Part shown: piece by piece, positions 26,007 to 35,608 of the stretch
Numbering within the stretch: the first letter of the stretch is position 1
Layout: the number at the start of each line of letters is the position of its first letter
Assembly: GCF_021369635.1 (NCBI RefSeq)
Contig: NZ_JAJNBZ010000020.1
Span: 58,967 to 122,966, forward strand
Direction of reading: 5' to 3'
From: Paenibacillus profundus
GTDB taxonomy: Bacteria; Bacillota; Bacilli; Paenibacillales; Paenibacillaceae
Length of the DNA: 64,000 bases
The notes under the pieces: generated by a model
The model's input: only the letters and a program-made list of their open reading frames with translations
Told to the model about the DNA's origin: nothing
The model's database searches: none
Translations under genes and position numbers: made by a program

Positions 26007-26705
26007 ATGCTTGTTTTTTGGGAAAAGGTGATTTTGCCCCTCTTGAATTGGGCCGGAGCAAAAAAAATCGTCGAAATCGGATCCGAATTCGGCGGGAACA
26101 CTTACAATTTGCTCCATTACTGCAGTGCCACGAACGGTGAATTATTTGTCATTGACCCTGCCCCACAGTATGATGTGCATGAATACAAGCGCATGTATCT
26201 CAAACAATTCCATATGATACTGGATTACAGCTTGGAGATGTTGCCGCATTTGAACGGGTATGATTTCGTGCTCATTGACGGCGATCACAATTGGTACACC
26301 GTGTACAATGAATTGAAAATCATCGAGTCCATGGCTATGAAGACAGGGAAATTTCCGCTCGTTCTGCTTCATGATACGCAATGGCCGTATGGCAGAAGGG
26401 ATATGTACTATTTTCCAGAGTCGATACCGCCGGCTTTCACGATTCCGTATGCGCAAAAAGGGATGGAGCAGGGCCGTTCCGAATTGGTGGAATCCGGCGG
26501 GGTCAACTGGATGTTGAACAATGCGATTTATGAAAATGGGGAGCGAAACGGCGTGCTGACTGCGATCGAGGACTTTTTGCAGCATACCCGGCTGCATCTC
26601 AGCTTCCACCAGCTTCATTCCCACAGTGGGTTGGGAATCATTACGACAAAAAATAGGTATTCCGATGAGCAAATCAAGACGATTCTGTCTGCCTCGCAAT
26701 TATAA
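26007..26705 (+). CDS. Class I SAM-dependent methyltransferase (Methyltransf_24 type)
   Basis: A 232-residue protein with a Rossmann SAM-binding motif KIVEIGSEFGGNTYNLL (about 18-34), an acidic strand GELFVIDPAP and the LIDGDHNWYTVYNEL motif (about 92-106). The last resembles the DGDHSY motif of Methyltransf_24 and cephalosporin-hydroxylase-like families. GGAGGTGG at 25992-25999 favours the ATG at 26007 over an upstream GTG at 25983. A GT2 glycosyltransferase follows after 53 bases with its own GGAGGTGGG site. The pair may modify a surface glycan or glycopeptide. The substrate is unknown, and C-terminal residues (LHSHSGLGII) match nothing I know. Confidence 0.75.
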   Translation: MLVFWEKVILPLLNWAGAKKIVEIGSEFGGNTYNLLHYCSATNGELFVIDPAPQYDVHEYKRMYLKQFHMILDYSLEMLPHLNGYDFVLIDGDHNWYTVYNELKIIESMAMKTGKFPLVLLHDTQWPYGRRDMYYFPESIPPAFTIPYAQKGMEQGRSELVESGGVNWMLNNAIYENGERNGVLTAIEDFLQHTRLHLSFHQLHSHSGLGIITTKNRYSDEQIKTILSASQL

Positions 26706-26758
26706 AAGCGCAGGAGTAAAAAACGGATGATGCGTTCTTATGGAGGTGGGAACGACTA

Positions 26759-27571
26759 ATGAGTGCGTCTCCATTCGGGATCGCCATTCCCGTCATGAAT
26801 CAAATGGAAGTGACAAGAAAATGTATCGCTTACATTCGCAGCCATTCCAGCGGGCAAATTCCGATATTGATTGTCGATAACGGCTCGCGCAACGAATATA
26901 TGGATGAGCTTCGCTCGCTAAGTGATTACTACATCCGCAATGAAGAGAATATCGGCGTCATACAAGCGATGGATCAAGCGTGGCAGGTGCTCGATACCCC
27001 TTATATCATGTACCTTCATAACGATTTGTTCATTTTGGAACCGGAGTTTGATGTGAGGGTGAACCGGATATTGACGGAAGTCCCTTTTGTTGGGGCAGCC
27101 GGTTTTGGGGGAGGACACTCTGTAAATTGCGTCGGAGTAAGGACTTCATTTACAAGCAATCTGATTGATGCCGAGAGCCATGGCACGAGACTGCTCGAGG
27201 ATTACGTTCCTTCGGTCGTTCTGGACGGGATGTGCTTAATTGTAAGAAAAGAGCTGATACAACAGATTGGCGGCTTTGTAAATCATTATTCGTTCCATCA
27301 TTACTATGATATGGATATTTGTCTGGAAGCCATTTACCGAGGGTACAAAGTAATTACGATTGGCATCTCGATCGATCACCCGGGGAGCCGGACGGCCTCA
27401 CAGCCAGAGTATGCGGCATGGCTTGGCAAGAAAGGCTTGACGGACGGGGACCTGTTCGAAATGAACCGCAATCGATTCATGTCTAAGTGGGGAGACCGGC
27501 AACATGTTGTCGTAGATTCACAATTCAACTATTATGATGCACACGGTCCCATTTACATGAAAACAACATAG
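26759..27571 (+). CDS. Family 2 glycosyltransferase
   Basis: A 270-residue GT-A protein. FGIAIPVMNQMEVTRKCIAYI opens the nucleotide-sugar fold, LIVDNGSRNEYMDEL and RNEENIGVIQAMDQAW follow, and IMYLHNDLFI contains the DXD-like HND motif near residue 87. The central acceptor region has VVLDGMCLIVRKELIQQIGGF and YDMDICLEAIYRGYK, common in rhamnosyl-type GT2 enzymes. There is no membrane segment. GGAGGTGGGAACGACTA precedes the ATG. It is probably cotranscribed with the methyltransferase; donor and acceptor are unknown. Confidence 0.85.
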   Translation: MSASPFGIAIPVMNQMEVTRKCIAYIRSHSSGQIPILIVDNGSRNEYMDELRSLSDYYIRNEENIGVIQAMDQAWQVLDTPYIMYLHNDLFILEPEFDVRVNRILTEVPFVGAAGFGGGHSVNCVGVRTSFTSNLIDAESHGTRLLEDYVPSVVLDGMCLIVRKELIQQIGGFVNHYSFHHYYDMDICLEAIYRGYKVITIGISIDHPGSRTASQPEYAAWLGKKGLTDGDLFEMNRNRFMSKWGDRQHVVVDSQFNYYDAHGPIYMKTT

Positions 27572-27575
27572 ACAA

Positions 27576-27611
27576 GAAAGCCAGTTCTGCACTGCAGCAG
27601 AACTGGCTTTC
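27576..27611. terminator. Bidirectional terminator between the glycosyltransferase and ilvD
   Basis: Perfect 15-base arms GAAAGCCAGTTCTGC (27576-27590) and GCAGAACTGGCTTTC (27597-27611) lie between two convergent stop codons. Confidence 0.9.
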
Positions 27612-27630
27612 ATTTATCGGGAAGCGCCTA

Positions 27631-29316
27631 TTAAATCTTGAGAATTCCACCTTGGCTGGCGTTGGTGACCAGCTTGGAGTAACGCGCCAAGTAACCGGTC
27701 TTCACCTTCGGTTCAAAGCCCTTCCAATTCGCCCGGCGGCGTTCCAACTCTTCATCGGACACTTGCAGCTCAATTTTGCGATTGTTCAGGTCCAACTCGA
27801 TAATATCTCCGTCTTCCACGAAAGCAATCGGCCCGCCTTCAGCCGCTTCTGGCGAGATGTGGCCGATGCTGATGCCACGGGATGCGCCCGAGAAACGTCC
27901 GTCCGTAATGAGACCGACCTTGGCTCCCAAGCCCATGCCGACAATTTGCGAAGTTGGCGCTAACATTTCAGGCATACCTGGACCGCCCTTCGGACCTTCG
28001 TAACGGATGACGACAACATGGCCTTCCTTCACTTTGCCGTTCGCGATGCCAGACAGCGCCTCATCTTGCGAATCGAAGCAAATGGCAGGACCGACGTGAC
28101 GACCGCCGACGGATGGATCAACTGCGCCCACCTTCACGATGGCGCCTTCCGGCGCTAAGTTACCGAACAGGACTGCGAGTCCGCCGCGCTCGCTGTGCGG
28201 CTGGTCGAGCGTATGAAGGACTTCGGTGTTCTGAATGTCGCAGCCGGCTACGTTCTCGCGTAGTGTCTTGCCTGTAACCGTAATGCATTCGCCATGCAGT
28301 GCGCCATCCTTCTTGAACAGCTCGTTCAAGACAGCGCTCACGCCCCCGGCATCATGCACATCTTCAATGTGATAATCCGATGCTGGAGCGATCTTCGCCA
28401 AGTGCGGCACGCGTGCAGCTACCTCATTAATCCGCTCGATCGGATACTCAAAGCCAGCTTCTCTTGCAATTGCCAGCGTATGCAGAACGGTATTGGTCGA
28501 TCCGCCCAGAGCCATATCAAGCGCAAAGGCATTGTCGATCGCCAGATCGGTTACGATATCACGCGGCTTAATGTCATCTTTAATAATATTCATCAATTGC
28601 TTCGCGGAACGTCTGACGAATTCGCGGCGTTCCGGTGACACGGCGAGTATGGTCCCGTTGCCCGGCAGGGCGATTCCGAGCGCTTCCGCCAAGCAGTTCA
28701 TCGAGTTCGCTGTGAACATGCCTGAACAGGAACCGCAAGTCGGACAACCGAATTGCTCCAGCTCCTGCAAGCCTTCATCATCGAGCTTGCCAGCTTGATA
28801 GGCACCGACGCCTTCGAATACGCTTGACAAGGAGATGGAGCGTCCGGACGAGTCTTTGCCTGCCTTCATCGGTCCGCCGCTTACAAATACGGTCGGTATG
28901 TTGACCCGAAGCGCGCCCATAATCATGCCGGGCGTAATCTTGTCGCAGTTCGGGATGCAGACCATGCCGTCGAACCAGTGCGCAGATACGACCGTTTCCA
29001 GCGAATCCGCAATAAGCTCGCGGCTTGGCAAGGAGTAGCGCATACCGATGTGTCCCATTGCGATGCCGTCATCGACACCGATCGTATTGAACTCGAACGG
29101 CACGCCGCCCGCTTCGCGAATCGCTTCCTTGACGAGTTTACCGAACTCTTGCAAATGAACATGGCCCGGAATGATATCGATATAAGAGTTGCACACCGCA
29201 ATAAACGGTTTATCAAAATCTTCTTCTTTAACGCCTGCAGCACGCAGCAAGCTGCGGTGAGGCGCACGATCAAAGCCCTTTTTAATCATGTCTGAGCGCA
29301 TCTTTTTGGCTGTCAT
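27631..29316 (-). CDS. ilvD: Dihydroxy-acid dehydratase
   Basis: A 561-residue IlvD/Edd enzyme that dehydrates 2,3-dihydroxy-3-methyl acids in valine, leucine and isoleucine synthesis. Cluster and metal ligands are visible: [13 protein letters not shown] (Cys near 124), [21 protein letters not shown] (near 190-205) and the C-terminal [43 protein letters not shown] precedes the start. It stands alone here, without ilvBCN or leu genes. No T-box is evident upstream. Confidence 0.96.
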   Translation of the reverse strand: MTAKKMRSDMIKKGFDRAPHRSLLRAAGVKEEDFDKPFIAVCNSYIDIIPGHVHLQEFGKLVKEAIREAGGVPFEFNTIGVDDGIAMGHIGMRYSLPSRELIADSLETVVSAHWFDGMVCIPNCDKITPGMIMGALRVNIPTVFVSGGPMKAGKDSSGRSISLSSVFEGVGAYQAGKLDDEGLQELEQFGCPTCGSCSGMFTANSMNCLAEALGIALPGNGTILAVSPERREFVRRSAKQLMNIIKDDIKPRDIVTDLAIDNAFALDMALGGSTNTVLHTLAIAREAGFEYPIERINEVAARVPHLAKIAPASDYHIEDVHDAGGVSAVLNELFKKDGALHGECITVTGKTLRENVAGCDIQNTEVLHTLDQPHSERGGLAVLFGNLAPEGAIVKVGAVDPSVGGRHVGPAICFDSQDEALSGIANGKVKEGHVVVIRYEGPKGGPGMPEMLAPTSQIVGMGLGAKVGLITDGRFSGASRGISIGHISPEAAEGGPIAFVEDGDIIELDLNNRKIELQVSDEELERRRANWKGFEPKVKTGYLARYSKLVTNASQGGILKI

Positions 29317-29566
29317 AAATGGTGAACCTCCGTCTCTCTTGCTCCCCGTTATGCGGGATGAATGGAATGTAAGCTTGCTTTCTTCAAAAGTACGCCAATG
29401 GGTATTTCTTAGAGTCTATCATAACTGCTCTGCTTTTTCTACCAACTTTAAACAAGCTTTGCACCGCATTCTGACAGGGAAAAACCGGAAAAGACAGCAT
29501 CATTTCAGAGCTGAAAACGTATACATACTACGACATTATCCTCATTTCTGTCATGGAGGCATGGCG

Positions 29567-30775
29567 ATGATAAAATCCCCCCATCCGTATGGGCAATACG
29601 CAGAACAGTGCGCCGGACTGCAAGCGCCGCTCGCTTGTCTCAACCTGGACTTGTTGGAGCAGAACGCGCAAGAAGTGCTAAGACGCGCAGGAGGCAAGCC
29701 GGTACGCATCGCCACGAAATCGATTCGCTCGCTTGAGGTGCTGCGCTATGTATCGAGACTGAGTCCGCGGTTTCAAGGCCTCATGTGCTATTCACCATGG
29801 GAGGCAGCCGCTCTGGCGCAGGCCGGCTTTGATGATGTGCTTCTGGGATATCCTACGATGGATGCCGCTGCATTATCAGAATTGGCCAAATACTCAGTGA
29901 GAGCGCATCACGTCACACTGATGGCGGACGGTCTAGAGCAGTTGCAGCTGGCTGAGACGATCGGGCGGCAGGAGGGCGCCTGCTTCGCGATATGTCTCGA
30001 CGTCGATATGTCCTCCTCCTTATACGGCATCCATTTCGGTGTCCGCCGTTCGCCGCTCCGCACCGTTGAGGAGACGCTGCGGCTGGCGGAGTACATCCGC
30101 CGCTCCCCGTCGCTGAGGCTCAGAGGCGTGATGGGTTATGAAGCGCAGATGGCGGGAGTGGCGGATCGCGTGCCGGGCGCCACCATGATGAACACCATCG
30201 TTCGCCATCTGAAGCGGCGCTCGGGCAAGGACATTCAGGAGCGCCGCTCCCGCATCGTGCAGGCACTCTCCGCCGAAGGGCACGAGCTTGCCTTCGTGAA
30301 TGGCGGCGGCACGGGGAGTCTGGGCTTTACCGCTGCGGATGCCAGCGTTACGGAAGTAACGGCAGGCTCTGCCTTTTTCAATCCGGCTTTGTTCGACCAT
30401 TATGCAGGCTTGAGGCTGTACCCTGCCGCTTCGTTCGCGCTGCCTGTCGTGCGTATTCCGAAGCAAGGCATCTATACATGCTTCGGCGGCGGTTATGTAG
30501 CATCAGGGAAGGCGGGCAAGGATAAATATCCCCGGCCAATATGGCCGGAATGCGGAATATTGCTGCCGAACGAAGGAGCAGGCGAGGTGCAGACGCCTGT
30601 GCAGTATCCGGAGGCGGGCAGCGGCGTATCGCTTCAGACCGGGGATTGGATATGGTTCAGGCATGCGAAGGCCGGCGAACTATGCGAACGATTTCGGGAG
30701 CTTCATGTGGTGAAAGGCGGCGTCAGGATCGGAACGTGGTCAACTTATCGGGGAGAAGGGTGGTGCTTCGGATGA
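29567..30775 (+). CDS. PLP-dependent fold III protein, D-threonine aldolase/D-serine dehydratase-like
   Basis: A 402-residue cytoplasmic protein with the alanine racemase N-terminal barrel. TPLACLNLDLLEQNA-type entry is followed by GGKPVRIATKSIRSLEVLRYV, where the Lys near residue 46 should hold PLP. GVMGYEAQMAGV and FVNGGGTGSLGF (phosphate loop) come next, and a C-terminal DSD1-like domain with CFGGGYVASGKAGKD and RHAKAGELCERF metal-type residues ends it. The frame is open from 29288, but TGGAGG favours 29567 (29561 also possible). Its stop overlaps the flavoprotein start (ATGA). Amino acid deaminase or aldolase is the family expectation; the substrate is unknown. Confidence 0.8.
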   Translation: MIKSPHPYGQYAEQCAGLQAPLACLNLDLLEQNAQEVLRRAGGKPVRIATKSIRSLEVLRYVSRLSPRFQGLMCYSPWEAAALAQAGFDDVLLGYPTMDAAALSELAKYSVRAHHVTLMADGLEQLQLAETIGRQEGACFAICLDVDMSSSLYGIHFGVRRSPLRTVEETLRLAEYIRRSPSLRLRGVMGYEAQMAGVADRVPGATMMNTIVRHLKRRSGKDIQERRSRIVQALSAEGHELAFVNGGGTGSLGFTAADASVTEVTAGSAFFNPALFDHYAGLRLYPAASFALPVVRIPKQGIYTCFGGGYVASGKAGKDKYPRPIWPECGILLPNEGAGEVQTPVQYPEAGSGVSLQTGDWIWFRHAKAGELCERFRELHVVKGGVRIGTWSTYRGEGWCFG

Positions 30776-32079
30776 AATCAGCTTCACAACCGCTGCATTG
30801 GAGCAATTGGTCGGGAACCGTGCAGTGCGATCCAGAGCAAATGTTGCGCCCGGACACAGAAGAGGAGGTATCCGAACTCGTTCAAGCAGCTGCTCGCCAA
30901 GGAAAAACAGTGCGCATTATCGGATCGGGCCATTCGTTCACTCCGCTCGGCGAGACCTCAGAATGGATGGTTCAATTAGACCGGATGCAGGGCATCCGCG
31001 AGCTGAACGAAGCGGAAGGCACCGCGACCGTCTATGCGGGCACGAGGCTGAAGGATTTGGGAGAGCTGCTCTTTGCGAACGGATGGGCGCAGGAGAATCT
31101 GGGCGACATTAACCGTCAAACCATTGGCGGCGCTATCGGCACGGGCACGCATGGGACCGGAGCCAGATACGGCAGCTTGGCGACGCAGGCCGTACGGTTC
31201 AGAGCCGTGCTTGGGGATGGAAGCATCGTGAACGTGGATGCCAGCCATCCCGATTGGTTCAAAGCGATGCAAGTATCGCTCGGCGCCTTCGGCATCATTA
31301 CGGAAGTGACGTTGCGCGTCGTGCCGGCCAAGCGCAAGCGCCTGACCAGCTTCCGCACGACGCTCGAAGAGACGCTGGCCCAGCTTAACGAGTGGCGGGA
31401 TCAACATGAGCACTTTGAATTTTTCTGGTTTCCCCATACGTCGGGGTCACAGGTGAAGACGATGAATTCGACGGAAGAGGAGGTAACGCCGAACCGGCGT
31501 TGGAACGAGTGGAGCAAATACGTTGTGGAGAACGGGCTGTTCTGGGGCATGTCGGAAGCATGCCGTCTCATGCCTTCATTAAGCAAGCGTGTCAGCAGCG
31601 TATCCGCGCGCTTCGTGCCCGTGTTCGATGAGGTCGGTTACGGGCATCGGCTCTTCGTCACTCCAAGGCTCGTGAAGTTCAATGAGATGGAGTACAGTGT
31701 CCCGGCGGAAGCGATGCGCGGGGCGCTCCTCGATATTCAGCGCGCGGTGCAGAAGCACCGTTTCGCCGTTCACTTTCCGGTGGAGTGCCGTTATGTGCGG
31801 GGAGACGATATATGGTTGTCTCCGGCCTATGGCCGCGATTCAGCCTATATTGCGGTACATATGTATAAGGGGATGCCGTTTCAAGCGTATTTTCAGGAAA
31901 TGGAGCGCATATTGCTTCATTACGGAGGCAGGCCGCATTGGGGCAAGTGGCATTCGCTTACGGCGGAGCAATTGCGCCCTCTTTATCCGAAGTGGGATCA
32001 GGCGATGACGATTCGCGGGCAATGCGATCCGGACGGCATCCTGATGAACCGCTACGTCAGGCGGGTGTTGGGGGAGTGA
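30772..32079 (+). CDS. FAD-linked oxidase, L-gulono/D-arabinono-1,4-lactone oxidase type
   Basis: A 435-residue VAO-family flavoprotein. The N-terminal FAD_binding_4 domain has RIIGSGHSFTPLGE, where the His matches the one that carries covalent FAD in alditol and aldonolactone oxidases, and GGAIGTGTHGTGARYGSLATQ. The C-terminal ALO domain ends with RPHWGKWHSL, the HWxK motif, then YPKWDQ and DPDGILMNRYV. I place the start at the ATG overlapping the preceding stop. It oxidises a polyol or lactone, probably with oxygen. Pairing with the upstream PLP-fold gene is tight, so they likely share a pathway. I cannot name the substrate. Confidence 0.85.
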   Translation: MKSASQPLHWSNWSGTVQCDPEQMLRPDTEEEVSELVQAAARQGKTVRIIGSGHSFTPLGETSEWMVQLDRMQGIRELNEAEGTATVYAGTRLKDLGELLFANGWAQENLGDINRQTIGGAIGTGTHGTGARYGSLATQAVRFRAVLGDGSIVNVDASHPDWFKAMQVSLGAFGIITEVTLRVVPAKRKRLTSFRTTLEETLAQLNEWRDQHEHFEFFWFPHTSGSQVKTMNSTEEEVTPNRRWNEWSKYVVENGLFWGMSEACRLMPSLSKRVSSVSARFVPVFDEVGYGHRLFVTPRLVKFNEMEYSVPAEAMRGALLDIQRAVQKHRFAVHFPVECRYVRGDDIWLSPAYGRDSAYIAVHMYKGMPFQAYFQEMERILLHYGGRPHWGKWHSLTAEQLRPLYPKWDQAMTIRGQCDPDGILMNRYVRRVLGE

Positions 32080-32190
32080 CTGGCGATCTCCTTCTTCGAT
32101 CTCCTTTGAATCCGAGTCATCCCTGCATAGTCTCGTCCTAATGACTTGGATTCAACAGTGACGGAAGCGGATATCCCCTTCACAACAAGC

Positions 32191-32221
32191 TGAGCCGCCC
32201 TAACATTGACAGGGCGGCTCA
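32191..32221. terminator. Bidirectional terminator between convergent genes
   Basis: TGAGCCGCCCT (32191-32201) and AGGGCGGCTCA (32211-32221) are perfect 11-base arms between the flavoprotein and the acyltransferase genes. Confidence 0.88.
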
Positions 32222-32259
32222 TATATATTATCGAGCATGTCTTTATACCGACATGGATT

Positions 32260-33372
32260 TTATTTTCTTTGCGCTTGCCGGCTCATTCTTGTTATTCCGC
32301 GGTAAAACACGGATCGGCGCGTCCATGCGGCAATTTTGTCCCATTTCGGTTCAATAATCGGAGAGCAGCATTCCCGAACTTGAGGCTGCGCCAGCATAAT
32401 TGCGCCCGCAACGGAAGCGGCAATTAACAGAGCCGTTTCAATCCCGGCGGAAATATGATTGTAGATGCCGGAATACACGACAAAGCGAATGACGATTCCA
32501 TGAATCAAAAAGACGTAAAGTGTGCGTTGACCGAGAGCGGTGATGCCGTTGTTGCGTTTGGGCACCCATGCGAGGAAAGCGATGGAAGCGATGATTTCCA
32601 GTGCATAAATGCTAAGCCGCAGAACAGATGCCGTCCAGATGTTGCCCGTCCATCCCAGCTCGTGGAATGTCATGTTGTTCATCAGCCAGACTGGGTTGAT
32701 CCGATTCGCCATCAAGTACAACGTAACGAGAATTCCAGCGGATAAGGCTGCCGCCAGCAGGCGGAGCGCCGGCGTAAATCGTGCACGGAATGCATCGAAA
32801 TTGAAAGTGTAGCCAATGACGAAAAACGGCAAGTATATGACAGACCGCGAGATGCCAAGCCATGCGCCTTCTACAGGAAGAAATCCGACGAGCACGCCGA
32901 GCATGAGCGACAAGATGATCGGATGGCGGACCTGATAGCGTGTGAAGAGCATCATCATAAGCCGCCAGAATATATGCCCGACAAGGAACCACAGCAATAG
33001 ATAGGGCATGAAGAAGGAATGCGTAATGCCCGGAACCCGGAACAAGAACACATCGAGCAGCGAATATATCGATTGGAAAATGACATACTGCAGGGCGATC
33101 TGCTTCAGAACGCGAATACCAGCCATACCGTTCAAGTTATGACGCGCGAAATAACCGGTCACAAAGACGAACAGAGGCATATGAAACGCATAAATCCATA
33201 GAAACAAAGCTTTGATTTCCGGCATGCCGCCAATAAGAGGCTCGATAGCATTGCCGACAAATACGCATACGATTAACAAAAAACGCAAGTTTAATGCAAA
33301 CGTCTCTCCACTCCCATGTGACGTTACCGATGCATTTTCGGGGGCGGTTCGTGTCAACCAACGCTCCCACAT
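32260..33372 (-). CDS. Acyltransferase family 3 membrane protein
   Basis: A 370-residue polytopic protein with about ten helices. The acyltransferase 3 pattern is seen in NLRFLLIVCVFVGNAIEPL, LFLWIYAFHMPLFVFVTGYFARHN (the conserved H-MP-F motif) and LLWFLVGHIFWRLMMML. It ends in a basic cytoplasmic tail. Members O-acylate surface sugars or lipids. GGGAGGG lies 9 bases before the ATG. It is transcribed away from ywiC, and the shared intergenic region holds an FNR-type palindrome. The acceptor is unknown. Confidence 0.85.
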   Translation of the reverse strand: MWERWLTRTAPENASVTSHGSGETFALNLRFLLIVCVFVGNAIEPLIGGMPEIKALFLWIYAFHMPLFVFVTGYFARHNLNGMAGIRVLKQIALQYVIFQSIYSLLDVFLFRVPGITHSFFMPYLLLWFLVGHIFWRLMMMLFTRYQVRHPIILSLMLGVLVGFLPVEGAWLGISRSVIYLPFFVIGYTFNFDAFRARFTPALRLLAAALSAGILVTLYLMANRINPVWLMNNMTFHELGWTGNIWTASVLRLSIYALEIIASIAFLAWVPKRNNGITALGQRTLYVFLIHGIVIRFVVYSGIYNHISAGIETALLIAASVAGAIMLAQPQVRECCSPIIEPKWDKIAAWTRRSVFYRGITRMSRQAQRK

Positions 33373-33477
33373 GGTGTATGTCCCTCCCTACAACATCAAC
33401 CAATCGGCTTCTTTGTATATTAGCCGAAATTTCTTGTTATTTACAATTTAAAGTTATCATAGCTTATCGGCATATAT

Positions 33478-33493
33478 TGTGATTAAGGTCACA
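33478..33493. promoter_or_regulatory. FNR-type binding site (TGTGA-N6-TCACA)
   Basis: TGTGA-TTAAGG-TCACA matches the half-sites and 6-base spacing of the Bacillus Fnr consensus exactly. It lies 139 bases before the ywiC start and 106 bases before the acyltransferase start on the other strand. On the minus side a TATGAT lies 16 bases beyond it; on the plus side I see no good -10. Which gene it controls is open. Confidence 0.5.
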
Positions 33494-33616
33494 AAGACTG
33501 AGGCGAAAGCGCTGCGCACTTTTGACAGAATTGCGAACGTTGCCCCGTCGCCTTAGACAGGAGCTCATCCTTGAAGTAACATATCAACATAGGGGAAATG
33601 AAAGGGGATGCAGAAC

Positions 33617-34375
33617 ATGTCTACCGTGTCTGCCGATAGTCGCAGCCGTCGGCTCAAGCGTGTGCGTTCATACATACCGAATCAGCACGGAGCATGGGCC
33701 ATGCTGATCGTGCCTTTTGTAGTCGGTATGTTTGCGAGCCGGCCTAACATGACACATGTATGGCTGTTTGTGGCCTGGCTGGCTGTGTACTGCGGTTCCT
33801 TTGCGTGCATGCAGTGGATAAAAACGAGGCGGATAACGGTTTATCTAGGCCCTATGCTGGTATACGGAGTTACTTTTGTGGTATCGGCCGTTGTCGTGGT
33901 CGCGCTTCGCCCCGATATTTGGTGGATGGGCGCGGTGATGCTGCCGTTGTTCGTTGTTAACTTGATGTTTGCTAAGCAGAAGAACGAGCGGCATCTAGTA
34001 AATGATTTCGTTGCCGTTTTGCAATTTTGCTGGATGCTTATCATTTCGTTCGAGATTGGCGGCGGCACGGACTGGAGCTTGGCTTGGCGCTTGTTTGCCG
34101 CTTGTGCGCTGTACTTTGTCGGTACTGTTTTTTATGTCAAGACGATGATTCGCGAAAAAGGAAATCCCGTATATTATGCATTATCGATCATCGTGCACCT
34201 GATTGCGGCATCCATTGTTGGACTATTGTTTCCAGCGTGGATTGCAGTGCCGTTTGCGCTGCTGTTCATCCGCGCGGTCTGGATGCCGAAGCAAGCCGTA
34301 ACGGTGAAGCAGGTCGGCATTTCGGAGATTGGATTCAGTGCCGTCACCGCTTGTTCACTCATTGCATTGCTCTGA
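33617..34375 (+). CDS. ywiC: YwiC-like family membrane protein
   Basis: A 252-residue integral membrane protein with seven or eight helices. The hallmark YIPNQHGAWAMLIVPFVVGMFASRP is near the N terminus and IKTRRITVYLGPMLVYG follows. The function is not established. In B. subtilis ywiC lies in the nar/fnr anaerobic respiration region. AAAGGGG at 33600-33607 favours the ATG at 33617 rather than the one at 33608. A weak terminator follows. Confidence 0.85.
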   Translation: MSTVSADSRSRRLKRVRSYIPNQHGAWAMLIVPFVVGMFASRPNMTHVWLFVAWLAVYCGSFACMQWIKTRRITVYLGPMLVYGVTFVVSAVVVVALRPDIWWMGAVMLPLFVVNLMFAKQKNERHLVNDFVAVLQFCWMLIISFEIGGGTDWSLAWRLFAACALYFVGTVFYVKTMIREKGNPVYYALSIIVHLIAASIVGLLFPAWIAVPFALLFIRAVWMPKQAVTVKQVGISEIGFSAVTACSLIALL

Positions 34376-34379
34376 TTGG

Positions 34380-34421
34380 CAAGGCTGTTCTACCTGAATT
34401 GGGGGAAGGGCCTTGTCTTTT
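34380..34421 (+). terminator. Probable terminator after ywiC
   Basis: CAAGGC (34380-34385) pairs with GCCTTG (34410-34415), with further inner pairing possible, followed by TCTTTTT. Confidence 0.5.
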
Positions 34422-34514
34422 TATCAATTGACGCTATGGCAAATATAGGATTATGATTAAGGACATGAACGATAGTGAACCAATGGGTTGTGGGGCGAAG
34501 GAGGTTGCGGCAAC

Positions 34515-35483
34515 ATGCAAGCGTTATCAAGGGGGATCGAACCAGAAGTAGTAACTTTTGGCGAGTCGATGGCGCTCTTTAGTTCTGCCGACACACGGGG
34601 GCTGGAGTATGCGCAGACGGTAGGAAAATCATTCGGTGGCGCCGAGAGCAATGTGGCTATCGGCTTGGCACGCTTAGGTCACCGTGCCGGTTGGTGCGGC
34701 CGGTTGGGGAAAGACCCGCTTGGCCTTCACATTTGGAAGGCGATTCGCGGGGAAGGCGTTGATGTCTCCCGGGCCGCACTTGTCGGCGATGCGCCGACCG
34801 GCCTGATGATGAGAGAGCTTGTGGCAGGCAAATCGTCCGTATACTACTATCGCAGAGGCTCCGCTGCAAGCCGTATGGCGCCGGAGCATTTGGATATGGA
34901 ATATATAAGTTCCGCACGTATGCTGCACGTTACCGGCATTACATGCGCCTTGAGCGATAATAGTGCGGATACGGTGGCGGCTGCGGTTCGGTCGGCGAAG
35001 GCAGCGGGTGTGAAGGTATGCTTCGATCCGAATCTGCGGCTTAAGCTGTGGTCAATTGAAGAAGCGCGAGCACGTCTGCTTCCGCTGTCTCTCGAAGCGG
35101 ATTATTTTATGCCAGGACTCGACGAACTGAAGCTGCTATACGATACAGAGGATGAAGCAGCGATCTTCAAGCGGCTCTCTGCTCTGCCGGGCATCAGCAT
35201 CGTCAAAGGCGGGCAAGGCGAAAATTACGTCGTTCAAGGTTCACATATCGAGAAAGTCTCTTATGAACTGGTCGAGCATGTCGTGGATACGGTAGGTGCG
35301 GGAGATGCATTCTGCGCCGGATTTCTATCTGGAATATTGCGCGGCAGCACACCGGTCGAAGCCGTCTCGTTCGGCAATGTGATGGGAGCAATGGTCGTGC
35401 AAGCTTTCGGCGATTGGGAAGCCATGCCGACATGGGAGCAGGTGCAAGCATCGCTTACGAATGCGGTTCATATCGAGCGCTAA
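34515..35483 (+). CDS. kdgK: 2-keto-3-deoxygluconate kinase (PfkB family)
   Basis: A 322-residue ribokinase-fold sugar kinase. It has EVVTFGESMALF at the start, FGGAESNVAIGLARLG as the first PfkB signature, VCFDPNLRLKLW (a KDG-kinase-like segment) and DTVGAGDAFCAGF with the catalytic Asp near residue 260. It would phosphorylate KDG to KDPG. The neighbour kdgA supplies the aldolase for the next step, which strengthens the substrate call. GAAGGAGG at 34497-34504 sets the ATG at 34515. Confidence 0.88.
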   Translation: MQALSRGIEPEVVTFGESMALFSSADTRGLEYAQTVGKSFGGAESNVAIGLARLGHRAGWCGRLGKDPLGLHIWKAIRGEGVDVSRAALVGDAPTGLMMRELVAGKSSVYYYRRGSAASRMAPEHLDMEYISSARMLHVTGITCALSDNSADTVAAAVRSAKAAGVKVCFDPNLRLKLWSIEEARARLLPLSLEADYFMPGLDELKLLYDTEDEAAIFKRLSALPGISIVKGGQGENYVVQGSHIEKVSYELVEHVVDTVGAGDAFCAGFLSGILRGSTPVEAVSFGNVMGAMVVQAFGDWEAMPTWEQVQASLTNAVHIER

Positions 35484-35608
35484 TTCCGCAAGCTTGAGCT
35501 TGATCTGAATATCAGACTGCTCGAATTTCGTCTAGTTGTGGTTGTCATGCACATGGTTGTCGAACACAAGGTAAAAGTAAAGGTGTAAGTATGGGGAGGA
35601 GAGTCAAC

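Noticed and set aside
33503..33514. GAAAGCGCTGCGC as a possible catabolite (cre) site upstream of ywiC
   Set aside because: Only one half fits the cre consensus.
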